A stretch of 6,822 nucleotides of DNA from contig JAQGJF010000701.1 in the NCBI GenBank assembly GCA_028290765.1, positions 1 through 6,822 on the forward strand, read 5' to 3'. Each line of letters begins with the position of its first letter. Positions within the stretch are counted from its first letter, which is position 1. This document shows positions 1 to 5,857 of this stretch, in pieces. Under the pieces are notes generated by a model that had not been told where the DNA came from, did no database searches, and was given only the letters and a program-made list of their open reading frames with translations. The position numbers and the translations under genes are program-made. Source of the stretch: Tardiphaga sp. (GTDB lineage: Bacteria; Pseudomonadota; Alphaproteobacteria; Rhizobiales; Xanthobacteraceae).

Positions 1-1971
1 CATGTGCGGCTCGGCGGTCCACATCAGGAAGGTCGCGACGTCCTTGGCGTATTGGTCGAGCTTCTGCGGCGAGCCGTCGTCATAGGTGACCTGATCGTCC
101 GACAGCGGCTTCGGCATCTTGATGGAATGGCCGGGGAAATACTTGTTGTAGTACGACCCCTCCGGCAGCTTGAAATCCTTCGGCGCCGGATCGACGTAGC
201 CCTGCAGCAGCGCGCTGACGTAGTTCGGCCCCTGCTCCTGGAACTGCTTGAAGAAGTCGAAGATGAACTGCGGGAAGCCGCGCTCATAGGACCGCGCCTT
301 GGCGATCAGCGAGAGGTCGGGCGGCAGCGCCCCGCCGTTGGCCGCGCGGGCCGCCTGCTCGTTGGCAAACGGAGCCGGGAACTTGTCGGCAATCCGGCCC
401 GGCCGATCGAACATGTCGCCGGCGTCGTTGGGACCGTCCTGCACCTTGTAATCGGCGGCCACGGCTGCGGCCTGCGCCAGCGAGAATTCCGGACCGCCGG
501 GATCGGCGAGGTTGCGGAAGTGCATCAGGTTCATCGAGTGGCAGGTCGCACAGACCTCCTTGTAGATCTTGTAGCCGCGCTGCAGCTGGCCGCGGTCGAA
601 CTTGCCGAGCGGGCCGGCGAAGCTCCAGGACAGCGACGGCGGCGCGTCCTGATGATCTTCCGCCCGCGCATTGTCGGCGCTGCCGGCGAACAGGGCACCG
701 GCGATCGCCAGCGCAATCGCGGTCGACACCATCGGCTGCTTCAGCGACCCGGTCTTGGCCAGCACGTCGTCGGCGATCGAGTTCGGCACCGGGCGCGGTC
801 TCTCGATCCGGGCCAGCAGCGGCAGCACGATCAGGAAATAGGCGAAGTAGCAGAACGTCAGGATGCGGCCGGCGATGACATAGATGCCTTCCGGCGGCTG
901 CGCGCCGAGATAGCCGAGCAGCACGCAAACGACGACGAAGATCCAGAAGAACTGCTTGGCCAGCGGCCGGTAGCGCGACGAACGGGTTTTGGCGCTGTCG
1001 AGCCAGGGCAGGAAGGCCAGGATCAGAATAGCGCCGAACATCGCGATGACGCCGAACAGCTTGCTCGGGATCGAGCGCAGGATCGCGTAGAACGGCAGGT
1101 AATACCATTCGGGCACGATGTGCGCCGGGGTCACGCCGGGATTGGCCGGAATGTAGTTGTCGGCGTCGCCGAGGAAGTTCGGCACGTAGAAGATGAACCA
1201 GGCGTAGAAGATCATGAAGCACGCCAGGCCGAAGCCATCCTTGATGGTGGCGTAGGGCGTGAACGGGACGGTGTCCTTCTCGGTCTTGGCCTCGACCCCG
1301 GCCGGGTTGTTCTGGCCGGCGACGTGCAGCGCCCAGACGTGCAGCACGACCACGCCGGCGATCACGAACGGCAGCAGGTAATGCAGCGAGAAGAAGCGGT
1401 TCAATGTCGGGTTACCGACCGAATATCCGCCCCACAACAGGGTCACGATGCTCTCGCCGAAATAGGGCACGGCCGAGAACAGATTGGTGATGACGGTGGC
1501 GCCCCAGAAGCTCATCTGGCCCCACGGCAGCACGTAGCCCATGAAGCCGGTCGCCATCATCAAGAGATAAATAATGACGCCGAGGATCCAGAGCACTTCG
1601 CGCGGCTCCTTGTACGACCCGTAATACAGGCCGCGGAACATGTGGATGTAGACGGCAATGAAGAACATCGAGGCGCCGTTGGAATGCAGATAGCGCAGCA
1701 GCCAGCCGTAATTGACGTCGCGGACGATGCCCTCAACCGAATTGAACGCCATGGTGGCTTCCGGCGTGTAATGCATCGCCAGGATCACGCCGGTGATGAT
1801 CTGCACCCCGAGCATGAACGAGAGGATGCCGCCGAACGTCCACCAGTAATTGAGGTTGCGCGGTGTCGGATAGGCCACGAACGAGGAATGAACCAGACCG
1901 AAGATCGGCAGGCGCCGTTCGATCCACTTCACGACGGGGTTCTGCGGCTGGAAGCTTGATGGTCCGCTCAT
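1..1971 (-). CDS. fbcH: Cytochrome b/c1 polyprotein of the bc1 complex (C-terminus cut by window edge)
   Basis: Encodes the two haem subunits of quinol:cytochrome c oxidoreductase as one precursor; 657 residues are visible. The cytochrome b part (about residues 1-410) has the four haem-ligand histidines in two pairs 14 residues apart, H96/H110 and H197/H211, and the quinol-oxidation motif PEWY at 287-290. A hydrophobic signal-like segment follows (about 417-431), with a likely signal-peptidase site after A437 (ARA/ED). The cytochrome c1 part has the haem-c motif CATCH at 474-478, the GALPPDLS stretch near 546-553 and a probable axial Met, M619 (KMPKPL). In Bradyrhizobium, FbcH is known to be cleaved into separate b and c1 proteins; the signal-like junction fits this. 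The ATG at 1969-1971 has AGGA 7 nt upstream. The frame is still open at base 1. The missing part should be the c1 membrane anchor, roughly 30 residues by comparison with the remembered family length of about 687. It lies 58 nt downstream of fbcF, so the two are probably cotranscribed. Confidence 0.97.
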   Translation of the reverse strand, partial: MSGPSSFQPQNPVVKWIERRLPIFGLVHSSFVAYPTPRNLNYWWTFGGILSFMLGVQIITGVILAMHYTPEATMAFNSVEGIVRDVNYGWLLRYLHSNGASMFFIAVYIHMFRGLYYGSYKEPREVLWILGVIIYLLMMATGFMGYVLPWGQMSFWGATVITNLFSAVPYFGESIVTLLWGGYSVGNPTLNRFFSLHYLLPFVIAGVVVLHVWALHVAGQNNPAGVEAKTEKDTVPFTPYATIKDGFGLACFMIFYAWFIFYVPNFLGDADNYIPANPGVTPAHIVPEWYYLPFYAILRSIPSKLFGVIAMFGAILILAFLPWLDSAKTRSSRYRPLAKQFFWIFVVVCVLLGYLGAQPPEGIYVIAGRILTFCYFAYFLIVLPLLARIERPRPVPNSIADDVLAKTGSLKQPMVSTAIALAIAGALFAGSADNARAEDHQDAPPSLSWSFAGPLGKFDRGQLQRGYKIYKEVCATCHSMNLMHFRNLADPGGPEFSLAQAAAVAADYKVQDGPNDAGDMFDRPGRIADKFPAPFANEQAARAANGGALPPDLSLIAKARSYERGFPQFIFDFFKQFQEQGPNYVSALLQGYVDPAPKDFKLPEGSYYNKYFPGHSIKMPKPLSDDQVTYDDGSPQKLDQYAKDVATFLMWTAEPHM

Positions 1972-2029
1972 GATGCGATCCTGAGGAGATGAAGCGACGC
2001 AATCGGCGTGGTCCGGGGGAACCCCAGGC

Positions 2030-2557
2030 TCAGCCGATCTTGATCTTGCTGTCGGAGACGAAGGCGTAGGGCGGAACGGCCAGATTCAGCGGCGCCGGCC
2101 CCTGGCGAATACGACCGGAGGAGTCGTATTGCGAGCCGTGGCAGGGGCAGAAGAAGCCGTCATAATTGCCCTCATGGGCGATCGGAATGCAGCCGAGATG
2201 GGTGCAGATGCCGATGACGACGAGCCACTGGTCATGGCCCTCCTTGACCCGGGCCTGGTCGGTCTGCGGATCGGGCAGGCTGGCGACCGGAACAGCGCGG
2301 GCTTCGTCGATCTGCTTCTTGGTGCGGTGGCTGATGTAGATCGGCTTGCCGCGCCAGAACACCTTGATGTCCTGCCCTTCGGCGATCGGGGCCAGATCGA
2401 CTTCGATCGGCGCACCCGCCGCAATCGTCGAGGCGTCCGGGTTCATCTGAGACACCAGCGGCCAGACGGCGGCCAGACCGCCTACCGCCGCTGCGGCTCC
2501 CGTTGCAACAAAAAGGAAATCACGGCGTGTCGGTTCCGCCGAAGACGCTGTCGTCAC
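2030..2557 (-). CDS. fbcF: Rieske iron-sulfur subunit of cytochrome bc1 complex
   Basis: A 175-residue ubiquinol-cytochrome c reductase iron-sulfur protein (also called petA). It passes electrons from quinol to cytochrome c1 through a 2Fe-2S cluster on the periplasmic side. The N-terminus has a twin-arginine motif (TRRDFLF, residues 10-16) followed by a hydrophobic stretch (about 17-35). In Rieske proteins this normally serves as an uncleaved Tat signal-anchor. The cluster motifs are CTHLGC (118-123) and CPCHGS (137-142): C118, H120, C137 and H140 as ligands, C123 and C139 as the disulfide pair. The start chosen is GTG at 2555-2557, with a purine-rich Shine-Dalgarno 9 nt upstream. It places the RR motif at the normal distance from the N-terminus. 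The frame is open for another 55 codons to an ATG at 2722, but that extension has no signal or domain character and would bury the Tat motif. First gene of the fbcFH operon. Confidence 0.96.
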   Translation of the reverse strand: MTTASSAEPTRRDFLFVATGAAAAVGGLAAVWPLVSQMNPDASTIAAGAPIEVDLAPIAEGQDIKVFWRGKPIYISHRTKKQIDEARAVPVASLPDPQTDQARVKEGHDQWLVVIGICTHLGCIPIAHEGNYDGFFCPCHGSQYDSSGRIRQGPAPLNLAVPPYAFVSDSKIKIG

Positions 2558-2566
2558 GATTCCAAG

Positions 2567-2575
2567 CCCTTTCTC
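2567..2575 (-). promoter_or_regulatory. Ribosome binding site deciding the fbcF GTG start
   Basis: Read on the minus strand this is GAGAAAGGG, ending 9 nt before the GTG at 2555-2557. Its position supports that GTG over the upstream in-frame ATG at 2722, which would give an unusually long sequence before the Tat motif. Confidence 0.6.
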
Positions 2576-2762
2576 ATCTGCAGCCGGTGGAACCGCCCCC
2601 GGTGACGCGAGATGCGTGCGACCAGGATAGGCTGCCGGCGCCCGCGACCCCCGCGGCGGCAGAACGACCATTTGTCCCGGCCAATCGGGCGGAACAACAG
2701 TCCAGAATCGTTCTATTGGCACCCTTGCCGGACGAGCGCAAGCCCGCTATCGGCTCCCTATC

Positions 2763-2773
2763 GTGCAATGCAC
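2763..2773. repeat. 11-bp palindrome GTGCAATGCAC in divergent promoter region
   Basis: Perfect 5-bp arms (GTGCA/TGCAC) around a single A, 64 nt upstream of the trmL ATG. Its place between two divergent transcription units makes it a possible protein-binding site. No regulator that uses it is recognised, and an 11-bp palindrome of this kind can occur by chance. Confidence 0.35.
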
Positions 2774-2836
2774 TAAAACCGCGCATGGGTGGAATTTTTC
2801 CTGACATTTCATGCGAACCAAGGGGACCCTAGCCGA

Positions 2837-3310
2837 ATGCGGATCGCGCTTTTCCAGCCCGATATTCCGCAGAACACGGGGACGATTCTTCGCCTCTGCG
2901 CCTGCCTGAATGTCGAGGCCCATATCATCGAGCCCGCCGGCTTTCCGGTATCGGACCGGCATTTCCGTCGCGCCGGAATGGACTATCTGGACCAGGTGAC
3001 AATCATGCGTCACGATTCCTGGTCAAAATTCGAGCAATGGCGCGCTGCCGAAGGCGGCCGACTGGTGCTGTTCTCGACCAGGGCCGCCGAGCCCTATCTC
3101 GATCATCGCTTTGCGAGTGACGACATCCTGCTGTTCGGGCGGGAATCCGCCGGGGTACCCGACGAGGTCGTCGCCGCCGCCGACGCCCGGCTGGTGATCC
3201 CGATTCGGCCCGATTTGCGCTCGCTCAATGTCGCCATGGCGGTGGCCATGGCACTGGGGGAGGCGCTCCGACAGACCAAGCGGGCAGATGCCCGGGAGAC
3301 GGTGCTTTGA
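2837..3310 (+). CDS. trmL: tRNA (cytidine(34)-2'-O)-methyltransferase
   Basis: A 157-residue SPOUT-class methyltransferase, the same length as I recall for E. coli TrmL. It uses S-adenosylmethionine to methylate the 2'-OH of nucleotide 34 in leucine tRNAs. The three SPOUT motifs are visible: PQNTGTILRLC near residues 11-21, LLFGRESAGVP at 98-108, and IPIRPDLRSLNVAMA at 121-135, which forms the knotted SAM site. The ATG at 2837 is chosen because the conserved MRIALFQPDIPQNTG start follows at once and AAGGGGA lies 12 nt upstream. An in-frame GTG at 2789 would add 16 residues that do not look like the family. It is the first gene of the plus-strand run, and its stop overlaps the queE start. The wider family includes other tRNA and rRNA 2'-O-methyltransferases, but the short single-domain length favours TrmL. 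Confidence 0.92.
   Translation: MRIALFQPDIPQNTGTILRLCACLNVEAHIIEPAGFPVSDRHFRRAGMDYLDQVTIMRHDSWSKFEQWRAAEGGRLVLFSTRAAEPYLDHRFASDDILLFGRESAGVPDEVVAAADARLVIPIRPDLRSLNVAMAVAMALGEALRQTKRADARETVL
3294..3298 (+). promoter_or_regulatory. Ribosome binding site for the queE TTG start
   Basis: GGGAG inside the end of trmL, 8 nt before the TTG at 3307-3309. It supports the rare TTG start and the TTGA stop/start overlap. Confidence 0.55.
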
Positions 3311-3936
3311 GTTACGCCATAAAGGAAATCTTCCTGACCTTGCAGGGTGAAGGCGCGCATGCCGGCCGGGCTTCGGTGTTCTGCCGCTTCAGCGGCTGCA
3401 ACCTGTGGAGCGGCCGCGAACAGGACCGCGCCACCGCGACCTGCCAGTTTTGCGACACCGATTTCGTCGGAACCGACGGCACGCTGGGGGGCCGCTACGG
3501 ATCGGCGGAACAACTCGCCGACACCATCGCCGCGCAATGGGCCGGAGAAGCAAACCGCTATGTCGTCCTGACCGGCGGCGAGCCGTTGCTGCAGGTCGAT
3601 GCGGCCTTGATCGACGCCCTGCACGCGCGTCAATTCACGATCGGCATCGAGACCAACGGCACCATCGAACCGCCCGAAGGCATCGACTGGGTCTGCGTCA
3701 GCCCCAAGGCCGGCGCCGAGCTGCAGATCCGGCAGGGCCACGAGCTCAAGCTGATCTATCCGCAGCCGGGCGCCAGCCCCGAAAGCTTCGCCGGCCTCGC
3801 TTTCGAGCGATTTTCGTTGCAACCGATGGACGGACCTGACATCGCGCAGAATACCGCGCGTACCGTCGACTACTGCCTGCGCCATCCGCAATGGCGGCTC
3901 AGCGTGCAGACCCACAAAACCCTCGGCATAAGGTAG
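3307..3936 (+). CDS. queE: 7-carboxy-7-deazaguanine synthase (radical SAM)
   Basis: A 209-residue radical SAM enzyme that converts 6-carboxytetrahydropterin to 7-carboxy-7-deazaguanine, the ring contraction on the way to preQ0 and queuosine. The cluster-binding cysteines C31, C46 and C49 are spaced CX14CX2C. This is the enlarged version of the radical SAM CX3CX2C motif described for some QueE proteins. Other landmarks are LTLQGEG (10-16) near the N-terminus, TGGEP (89-93) for SAM binding, ETNGT (115-119) and LQPMDG (171-176) near the C-terminus. The start is TTG at 3307, overlapping the trmL stop as TTGA. The protein begins SYAIKEIFLTLQGEG right after it, as the family does, so little room remains for another start. 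Translational coupling to trmL is likely. queD follows after 26 nt. queC and folE, needed for the same pathway, are not in the window. Confidence 0.95.
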   Translation: MSYAIKEIFLTLQGEGAHAGRASVFCRFSGCNLWSGREQDRATATCQFCDTDFVGTDGTLGGRYGSAEQLADTIAAQWAGEANRYVVLTGGEPLLQVDAALIDALHARQFTIGIETNGTIEPPEGIDWVCVSPKAGAELQIRQGHELKLIYPQPGASPESFAGLAFERFSLQPMDGPDIAQNTARTVDYCLRHPQWRLSVQTHKTLGIR

Positions 3937-3962
3937 CCGGCCCCCTACCAACAGAGAACAAC

Positions 3963-4328
3963 ATGTGGGAATTGACCAAAGCGTTCAAATTCGAAGCCGC
4001 CCATGCGCTGCCCGGCACCACGCTCGGTGAAGCCAGCGAGGAAATCCACGGCCATTCGTTCCGCTCGGAAGTGACCATCCGCGGCATCGCCGATCCCACA
4101 ACCGGGATGGTGACGGATCTCGGCCTGCTCGATCGCGCGCTGGCCGACGTGCAGAAGACGCTCGATCACAAATTCCTCAACAAGATCGAGGCGCTCGGCC
4201 CGCCGACGCTGGAAAACCTGACGCGCTTCATCTGGGAGCGCGTCGCCCATGCCGGCACAGTCGTGCGGGTCAGCGTCCACCGTGACAGCTGTTACGAGAG
4301 CTGCACCTATTATGGCCCCCAGCAATAG
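3963..4328 (+). CDS. queD: QueD-like 6-carboxytetrahydropterin synthase (PTPS family) with altered active site
   Basis: A 121-residue member of the 6-pyruvoyltetrahydropterin synthase/QueD fold (COG0720). QueD makes 6-carboxytetrahydropterin from dihydroneopterin triphosphate, the substrate of QueE. The zinc ligands are present: H14 (AAH) and H29/H31 (HGHS). The LDHKFLN segment has D68 and H69 of the catalytic relay. Aligned by eye to E. coli QueD as remembered, with equal spacing between the zinc histidines, catalytic C27 falls on S25 and catalytic E110 on D108 (HRDSC). The local motif SEEIHGH also fits the E-x-x-H-G-H pattern reported for the PTPS-III subgroup. The ATG at 3963 is chosen because MWELTKAFKFEAAH starts directly at the fold; an in-frame GTG at 3891 lies inside queE. 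Position right after queE argues for a preQ0 role, but a pterin or folate-pathway side role is possible. Confidence 0.88.
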   Translation: MWELTKAFKFEAAHALPGTTLGEASEEIHGHSFRSEVTIRGIADPTTGMVTDLGLLDRALADVQKTLDHKFLNKIEALGPPTLENLTRFIWERVAHAGTVVRVSVHRDSCYESCTYYGPQQ

Positions 4329-4337
4329 GCATTGAAC

Positions 4338-5225
4338 ATGGACGCCACGGTCATCGACGAACGCAAGGCGCGCGCCCGCGCCTGGTTCGAGGCGCTGCGC
4401 GACCAGCTCTGCGGCGCGCTCGAGGCGCTCGAGGACGAGGCGCCGGAACGGCTCTATCCCGGCGACGCCGGACGTTTCGTGCGCACCTCCTGGGACCGCA
4501 CCGATCACACCGGCCAGCCCGGCGGCGGCGGCGTGATGTCGGTGATGCGCGGAAAACTGTTCGAAAAGGTCGGCGTGCATTGCTCCACCGTGCACGGCGA
4601 ATTCGCGCCGGAGTTTCGCGCGCAAATTCCGGGCGCCGCGGACGATCCGCGATTCTGGGCGTCGGGCATTTCGCTGATCGCGCATCTGCGCAATCCCAAC
4701 GTGCCCGCGGTGCACATGAACACCCGCTTCGTCGTCACCACCAAGGCATGGTTCGGCGGCGGCGCCGACCTTACGCCGGTGCTCGACCGGCGGCGCACCC
4801 AGGACGATGCCGATACGATCGCGTTTCACGCCGCCCTGCAGGCCGCCTGCGATGCCCATGCCGCGATCGCGCCATATGACAAATACAAGAAGTGGTGCGA
4901 CGAATATTTCTACCTGCCGCATCGCAAGGAAGCCCGCGGCGTCGGCGGCATCTTCTATGACTGGCACGACAGCGGCGACTGGGACGCCGACCTCGCCTTT
5001 ACCAAGGATGTCGGCCGCGCGTTCACGAAAATCTATCCGGAGCTGGTGCGGCGCAATTTCGATGCGCCATGGAACGGCGACGACCGCGAGGAACAATTGA
5101 TCCGGCGCGGGCGCTATGTCGAATTCAACCTGCTCTACGACCGCGGCACCATCTTCGGCCTGAAGACCGGCGGCAATGTCGATTCGATTTTGTCGTCGAT
5201 GCCGCCGGAAGTGAAGTGGCCGTGA
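4338..5225 (+). CDS. hemF: Oxygen-dependent coproporphyrinogen III oxidase
   Basis: A 295-residue aerobic coproporphyrinogen III oxidase (E. coli HemF is about 299). It converts coproporphyrinogen III to protoporphyrinogen IX in the cytoplasm by O2-dependent decarboxylation of two propionate side chains. Family blocks are easy to see: [10 protein letters not shown] (60-69), HMNTRF (126-131), [10 protein letters not shown] (138-147), [16 protein letters not shown] (183-198), GVGGIFYD (201-208), [20 protein letters not shown] (260-279) and a C-terminal MPPEVKW. The ATG at 4338 is preferred to an in-frame TTG at 4332, two codons upstream. It starts 9 nt after queD, so it is probably cotranscribed as the last gene of the run. 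Its product feeds haem to the bc1 complex encoded divergently nearby; whether the two units are co-regulated is not visible. Confidence 0.96.
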   Translation: MDATVIDERKARARAWFEALRDQLCGALEALEDEAPERLYPGDAGRFVRTSWDRTDHTGQPGGGGVMSVMRGKLFEKVGVHCSTVHGEFAPEFRAQIPGAADDPRFWASGISLIAHLRNPNVPAVHMNTRFVVTTKAWFGGGADLTPVLDRRRTQDDADTIAFHAALQAACDAHAAIAPYDKYKKWCDEYFYLPHRKEARGVGGIFYDWHDSGDWDADLAFTKDVGRAFTKIYPELVRRNFDAPWNGDDREEQLIRRGRYVEFNLLYDRGTIFGLKTGGNVDSILSSMPPEVKWP

Positions 5226-5278
5226 TCGGCCTGTCATGACCACCAGATAGACGCCCTTTTGCGTCACTTCATTTGGTC

Positions 5279-5314
5279 GCGATGACGGCTTTGGTGGCAT
5301 CGCTCGGCTTTTTT
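5279..5314 (+). terminator. Weak candidate terminator downstream of hemF
   Basis: GCGATG (5279-5284) can pair with CATCGC (5298-5303) across a 13-nt loop, and a run of six T (5309-5314) starts 5 nt after the stem. The stem is short and the T-run is not directly adjacent, so efficiency is doubtful. The position, in the spacer between convergent hemF and the merR-type gene, is where a terminator is expected. Confidence 0.3.
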
Positions 5315-5364
5315 GCGGCGCTGAATGTGCAAGGCGCTCCCTGTCATTGCACTTGCCGCTTGCG

Positions 5365-5775
5365 CTATCCTCCATCTGGTGCAATGGGCGCCGTCAGACT
5401 TTCGATGACGCGACACTCGGCGACGCAGCCGCCATGGCAGTCATCGAGCATGCGTGAAAGCTCGGTCCGTAAAGCTGTCAACTGTGCGATGCGCTGGTCG
5501 ACCGAGACCAAGTGACGAGCGGTGATTTTATCGGCGTTGTCGCACGGCTTCCCCGGCTGCGCGCTCAGCGCCAGCAATTCGCGGATGTCGTCGATCTCGA
5601 ATCCGAGGTGGCGGGCGTGGCGAATGAAATGGAGGCGGCTCACGGCATGATCGTCGTAGCGTCGCTGTTGGCCATCGGTTCGGGGTGGCGCGGCCAGCAA
5701 GCCGATCTGCTCATAATAGCGGATGGTGGGAACCTTCACCCCCGCCTCCTTCGCAAGTTCCCCGATCGACCGCAT
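5365..5775 (-). CDS. MerR-family metal-responsive transcriptional regulator
   Basis: A 136-residue MerR-type activator. The N-terminal winged helix-turn-helix (about residues 1-70) has the family signature IGELAKEAGVKVPTIRYYEQIGLL, here at residues 4-27. A dimerisation helix (about 80-112) follows, then a short metal-binding loop. Candidate metal ligands are C78 at the start of the long helix and C113, C117 and C121 in the loop (CHGGCVAEC), with H114. C78, C113 and C121 lie close to C79, C114 and C124 of ZntR as remembered, which suggests a divalent soft or borderline metal such as Zn, Cd, Pb or Co. The ATG at 5775 is chosen: GGAGAG lies 8 nt upstream, and the sequence then begins MRSIGEL like its relatives. 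A GTG at 5784 would add three residues. The gene diverges from the transporter, with its operator between them. Metal identity cannot be read from sequence. Confidence 0.92.
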   Translation of the reverse strand: MRSIGELAKEAGVKVPTIRYYEQIGLLAAPPRTDGQQRRYDDHAVSRLHFIRHARHLGFEIDDIRELLALSAQPGKPCDNADKITARHLVSVDQRIAQLTALRTELSRMLDDCHGGCVAECRVIESLTAPIAPDGG

Positions 5776-5783
5776 ATTCCTCA

Positions 5784-5789
5784 CTCTCC
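5784..5789 (-). promoter_or_regulatory. Ribosome binding site of the merR-type gene
   Basis: GGAGAG on the minus strand, 8 nt before the ATG at 5775. It overlaps the alternative GTG at 5784, so a start at that GTG would lack this site. Confidence 0.5.
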
Positions 5790-5791
5790 GC

Positions 5792-5822
5792 TTGAACCTC
5801 TAGTGGCTAGAGGGTCCATACT
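5792..5822 (+). promoter_or_regulatory. MerR-type promoter/operator of the cation transporter gene
   Basis: The -35 element TTGAAC (5792-5797) and the -10 element CATACT (5817-5822) are separated by 19 bp. This is the overlong spacing typical of promoters activated by MerR-family proteins through DNA distortion. The spacer region holds a perfect inverted repeat, CCTCTAG-TGG-CTAGAGG (5797-5813), whose first base overlaps the -35. Its sequence resembles the CadR/PbrR-type operators I remember (arms of the ACCCTATAGTGGCTA type). Transcription would start about 30 nt before the transporter ATG at 5858. The same operator lies 22 nt upstream of the regulator's own ATG, so binding there could also limit its expression. 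A minus-strand -10-like TAGTAT (5818-5823) overlaps the plus-strand -10. Confidence 0.85.
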
Positions 5823-5857
5823 AATCCTGTTGGTACGACTCGGAAGGGGATTTTGCC

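Larger units (their letters stand above)
2558..2836. promoter_or_regulatory. Divergent intergenic region between fbcF and trmL
   Basis: This 279-nt stretch must hold the promoters of the leftward fbcFH operon and the rightward trmL run. No FNR-type site (TTGAT-N4-ATCAA) was seen. The clearest structure is the odd palindrome GTGCA-A-TGCAC at 2763-2773. A weak sigma70-like pair for the plus strand, TTGCCG (2725-2730) and TATCGG (2748-2753) with a 17-nt spacer, matches consensus at only 4 and 3 of 6 positions. The reading frames that cross it in both directions do not resemble known proteins. That promoters lie here is inferred from gene orientation; the exact elements are not established. Confidence 0.5.

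Noticed and set aside
284..1222. 312-codon minus-strand frame in a different phase from fbcH
   Set aside because: Same strand but wrong phase; the product is Arg/Ala-rich and lacks any motif, whereas the fbcH phase is continuous.
4..1959. 651-codon open frame on the plus strand opposite fbcH
   Set aside because: Its translation is Arg/Glu/Asp/His-rich low-complexity sequence with no recognisable domain. The opposite strand carries unmistakable cytochrome b and c1 motifs. Long antisense frames are common in GC-rich genes.
2014..2027. GGGG-AA-CCCC hairpin between fbcF and fbcH
   Set aside because: Loop of two bases is too tight and flanking bases do not pair, so I do not call a regulatory hairpin or terminator.
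2725..2753. Sigma70-like promoter TTGCCG-17-TATCGG for trmL
   Set aside because: Only 7 of 12 consensus positions match; such matches are frequent by chance. It is mentioned in the intergenic entry but not called separately.
3301..3310. preQ1 riboswitch ahead of queE
   Set aside because: queE starts inside the trmL stop codon, so there is no leader to hold an aptamer, and no such structure was seen upstream of trmL.
3103..3951. 282-codon minus-strand frame opposite trmL and queE
   Set aside because: No domain features; fully covered by well-supported plus-strand genes.
5327..5352. Inverted repeat GTGCAA...TTGCAC with 14-nt loop downstream of the merR-type gene
   Set aside because: Not followed by a T-run on the minus strand, and the stem is only 6 bp; not convincing as a terminator.
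3945..5384. 479-codon open frame on the minus strand opposite queD and hemF
   Set aside because: Shadow of hemF and queD, which have clear family motifs on the plus strand. Composition is typical of a GC-rich antisense frame.
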